Assembly (NCBI GenBank): GCA_002319925.1
Contig: DCFP01000183.1
Location: 1 to 14,125, forward strand
Direction of reading: 5' to 3'
DNA: 14,125 nt
From: Holophagaceae bacterium UBA1801
GTDB taxonomy: Bacteria; Acidobacteriota; Holophagae; Holophagales; Holophagaceae
Every line of letters starts with the position of its first letter. Positions within the stretch are counted from its first letter, which is position 1. The position numbers and the translations under genes were made by a program. This document shows, one piece after another, positions 12,590 to 14,125 of this stretch. The notes beneath the pieces are model-generated. The model was not told the origin of the DNA. It made no database searches and saw nothing but the letters and a program-made list of their open reading frames with translations.

Positions 12590-12847
12590 ATGATTCCACC
12601 CAAGGACCACCCCACGTGGACATGTCTGGTCAAAGGTGAATTCGTTCATCCTTTCAAGGCTCTGTCGGCCGCGATGTGTGTTTCGCGCATCGTGAGGTTC
12701 GTCCACAAGGAAGGGAATTCCCCGGAAGCGGTGGAACTCGCCATCGATGATCTCCACTCTTTTTTCGAGAAGCTGGAGGATCTGCTCCAGGAGGACATCA
12801 AGGCCATATTCGGTGGGGAGGCGGGTCATGCTCAGAACGGCCGCTGA
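12590..12847 (+). CDS. small uncharacterised protein, 85 residues
   Basis: 85 residues from ATG 12590, with GGGG six bases upstream; a GTG at 12551 in frame overlaps the likely promoter and is rejected. I do not recognise the family. It opens with a short segment containing TWTCLVKGEFVHPF and continues as predicted helix: ALSAAMCVSRIVRFVHKEG, then SPEAVELAIDDLHSFFEKLEDLLQEDIKAIF, an amphipathic, possibly coiled-coil stretch. It has no membrane segment. The gene overlaps the next by 20 bases, and the ribosome site of the next gene lies inside it, so the two are co-translated and probably act together. It diverges from the GAPDH operon. Confidence 0.75.
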   Translation: MIPPKDHPTWTCLVKGEFVHPFKALSAAMCVSRIVRFVHKEGNSPEAVELAIDDLHSFFEKLEDLLQEDIKAIFGGEAGHAQNGR

Positions 12848-13811
12848 GGTGTCGCAGATGATCCTCGCCGGGCGCAAGCTCGTGCTGGCGGGGGAAGAGG
12901 CCATGCTTTCCGGACTCCCCTCCGGCGACTGGATCGCGGGCACCATTCCTTATTTCATGACGGAAGAGGGCGGCCAGACGAACTCCAGCGGCATCTTCGT
13001 CACCGAACTCCCCCCTGAGGTGACGCAGATCCGCATCGTGGCCCACGGGGCGGGGACTCTGTCCGTCATCGCCGAGGAAGCCCCCGAGAACGGATTCACC
13101 TTTCTGATCCTTCCAGCGGGCAGTGATGTCCACATGGACTATGCCCGGGAGGCGCCGGACTACCCGCACATGTTCCTGCGACCCATCGTGGGCTGGATCT
13201 CCGGTGTGCGCCTGGCCGACCTGGGCCGTGCTCTGCCCAAGGTGTTCGATGGCCGCACGGGCCTGGCCTACCCCGACCGCGCCGTGGCCATGCACTGCAC
13301 CCTCGCAGAGGGGGTAGTGGCGCAACTCGGCATCGTCAATCTCTTCAAACAGGGCGACGGCGACACTATCACCTTCCCGGACAGCGGCTTCCGCGCCACG
13401 GAATGCTGGATCAACGGCAAGCGCTGCTCCTTCCCGGACTACCTGACGAAGCGCCGCATCGATACACGGCTGCCCCTGGTGGCCAACTACAGCGGCACGA
13501 TGATCAACGTCAGCATCCAGGAAGTGGATCCGGCCGCTGGGCATGTGAAGTTCTACGGCCCCGTCTTCGAGGGTGTCGCGTACCGGGTGGCCGCGCCCGT
13601 CGGCGACTACGTGCAGGAATTCCACCGTGCGATTCCCGCGGGCATCGTGCCCGTGTTCTCCTGCAACTGCATCCTGAACTATCTGTATTCAGAGCTGGAA
13701 GGCAAGGTGACCACCGGAATGTCCGGCCCCATCACCTTCGGCGAGATCGCCTACCAGCTCCTCAATCAGACCTTGGTGTACCTGACGATCGAGACTCACG
13801 TCACGGCATAG
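12828..13811 (+). CDS. uncharacterised protein with FIST-like C-terminal signature (possibly the DUF6976 family)
   Basis: 327 residues from ATG 12828, which has GGAGG (12817-12821) six bases upstream inside the preceding gene. The N-terminal part carries LAGEEAMLSGLPSGDWIAGTIPYFMTEEGG (about 20-49), a pattern I associate with an uncharacterised family (DUF6976, from memory). The C-terminal part has PVFSCNCILNYLYSELEGK (about 275-293) and GPITFGEIAYQLLNQTLVYLTI (300-321). These resemble the end of FIST_C domains, where an FSC motif and a GE-x-NQT segment recur. FIST domains are ligand-sensing modules near signal-transduction genes, so a sensory role is inferred. No signal peptide or membrane segment is visible. 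Cys279 and Cys281 form a CxC pair. The 3' end overlaps the convergent gene by 16 bases. Confidence 0.8.
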   Translation: MLRTAAEVSQMILAGRKLVLAGEEAMLSGLPSGDWIAGTIPYFMTEEGGQTNSSGIFVTELPPEVTQIRIVAHGAGTLSVIAEEAPENGFTFLILPAGSDVHMDYAREAPDYPHMFLRPIVGWISGVRLADLGRALPKVFDGRTGLAYPDRAVAMHCTLAEGVVAQLGIVNLFKQGDGDTITFPDSGFRATECWINGKRCSFPDYLTKRRIDTRLPLVANYSGTMINVSIQEVDPAAGHVKFYGPVFEGVAYRVAAPVGDYVQEFHRAIPAGIVPVFSCNCILNYLYSELEGKVTTGMSGPITFGEIAYQLLNQTLVYLTIETHVTA

Positions 13812-14125
13812 CCAAGCTCCCTGGCGAGCTCCACGGACATCTCGCGCAGCTTGTATTTCTGGATCTTGCCGCTGCCGGTGGTGGGATATTCCTTCAGGAA
13901 GAAGACATACTTCGGGATCTTGTGCCGCGAGATCTGGCCCCGGCAGAAGTCCTGGACCTCGCCCGCATCCAGCGAAATTCCGTCCTTGAGGATGATGAAG
14001 GCGCCCACCTCCTCGCCGTATTTCTCGCTGGGCACGCCCGCCACCTGGACATCCTTGATCTGGGGCATCTTGAAGAGAAAGTCCTCGATCTCCTTGGGGT
14101 ACACGTTCTCGCCGCCGCGGATGAT
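13796..14125 (-). CDS. acyl-CoA synthetase (AMP-forming), C-terminal part; 5' end outside window
   Basis: The last 109 residues of an AMP-dependent synthetase/ligase. At the window edge the frame reads IIRGGENVYPKEIEDFL, the hinge motif leading into the C-terminal domain. It is followed by VQVAGVPSEKYGEEVGAFIIL, then FFLKEYPTTGSGKIQKYKLRE with the conserved catalytic Lys of the GKIQK motif. These enzymes activate fatty or other carboxylic acids through an acyl-adenylate and transfer them to CoA. The GGENVYP and TGSGKIQK pattern fits the medium/long-chain fatty-acid class, but the substrate pocket is outside the window. The gene's end overlaps the convergent FIST-like gene tail-to-tail by 16 bases, leaving no room for a separate terminator. 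Confidence 0.93.
   Translation of the reverse strand: MIRGGENVYPKEIEDFLFKMPQIKDVQVAGVPSEKYGEEVGAFIILKDGISLDAGEVQDFCRGQISRHKIPKYVFFLKEYPTTGSGKIQKYKLREMSVELARELGYAVT

Overview
The window is GC-rich, densely packed bacterial chromosome. It has many ATGA stop/start overlaps, clear GGAGG ribosome sites, and long spurious antisense ORFs typical of high GC. Flagellar genes (fliL, fliN), an HU protein, response regulators without partner kinases, and the general protein style suggest a motile Gram-negative bacterium. My best guess is an Acidobacteriota member of the Holophaga/Geothrix type; that is inference from style, not a search. No rRNA, tRNA, CRISPR array, insertion sequence or prophage was seen.

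Layout. 1-1540 (minus): a 17-codon leader ORF, a GlxA-type AraC regulator (DJ-1/PfpI-like domain plus AraC helix-turn-helix), and the start of a membrane-anchored formylglycine-generating-enzyme (SUMF1) family protein. 1770-2420 (plus): a CBS-CBS-ACT protein with a palindrome in its likely promoter and a strong bidirectional terminator. 2480-4262 (minus): a receiver-GGDEF protein with degenerate active sites but an intact c-di-GMP I-site motif, preceded by a FliA (sigma-28)-like promoter, and truA. 4656-4952 (plus): an HU protein with a long structured leader and a good terminator. 5296-6455 (plus): fliL and fliN. 6518-8541 (plus): a ThiD-like kinase translationally coupled to a 405-residue protein of unknown function. 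8641-10325 (plus): a LytTR response regulator followed by two stand-alone receivers that both have Glu in place of the phosphoacceptor Asp. 10326-10484: a repeat-rich convergent intergenic region. 10485-12502 (minus): two tandem, coupled GAPDH-family genes; the promoter-proximal one lacks the catalytic cysteine. 12590-13811 (plus): two overlapping genes, the second with a FIST-like C-terminal signature. 13796-14125 (minus): the C-terminal end of an acyl-CoA synthetase.

The striking theme is signalling or metabolic proteins that keep their fold but have lost catalytic or phosphoacceptor residues: the degenerate GGDEF/receiver, two Glu-receivers and a Cys-less GAPDH. The first probably reads c-di-GMP rather than making it, which would fit the nearby flagellar genes and the sigma-28-like promoter. 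The Cys-less GAPDH is translated just ahead of a GAPDH that keeps the catalytic Cys and His, which suggests a regulatory or structural subunit. These functional links are inference; the residue changes were read directly from the DNA.
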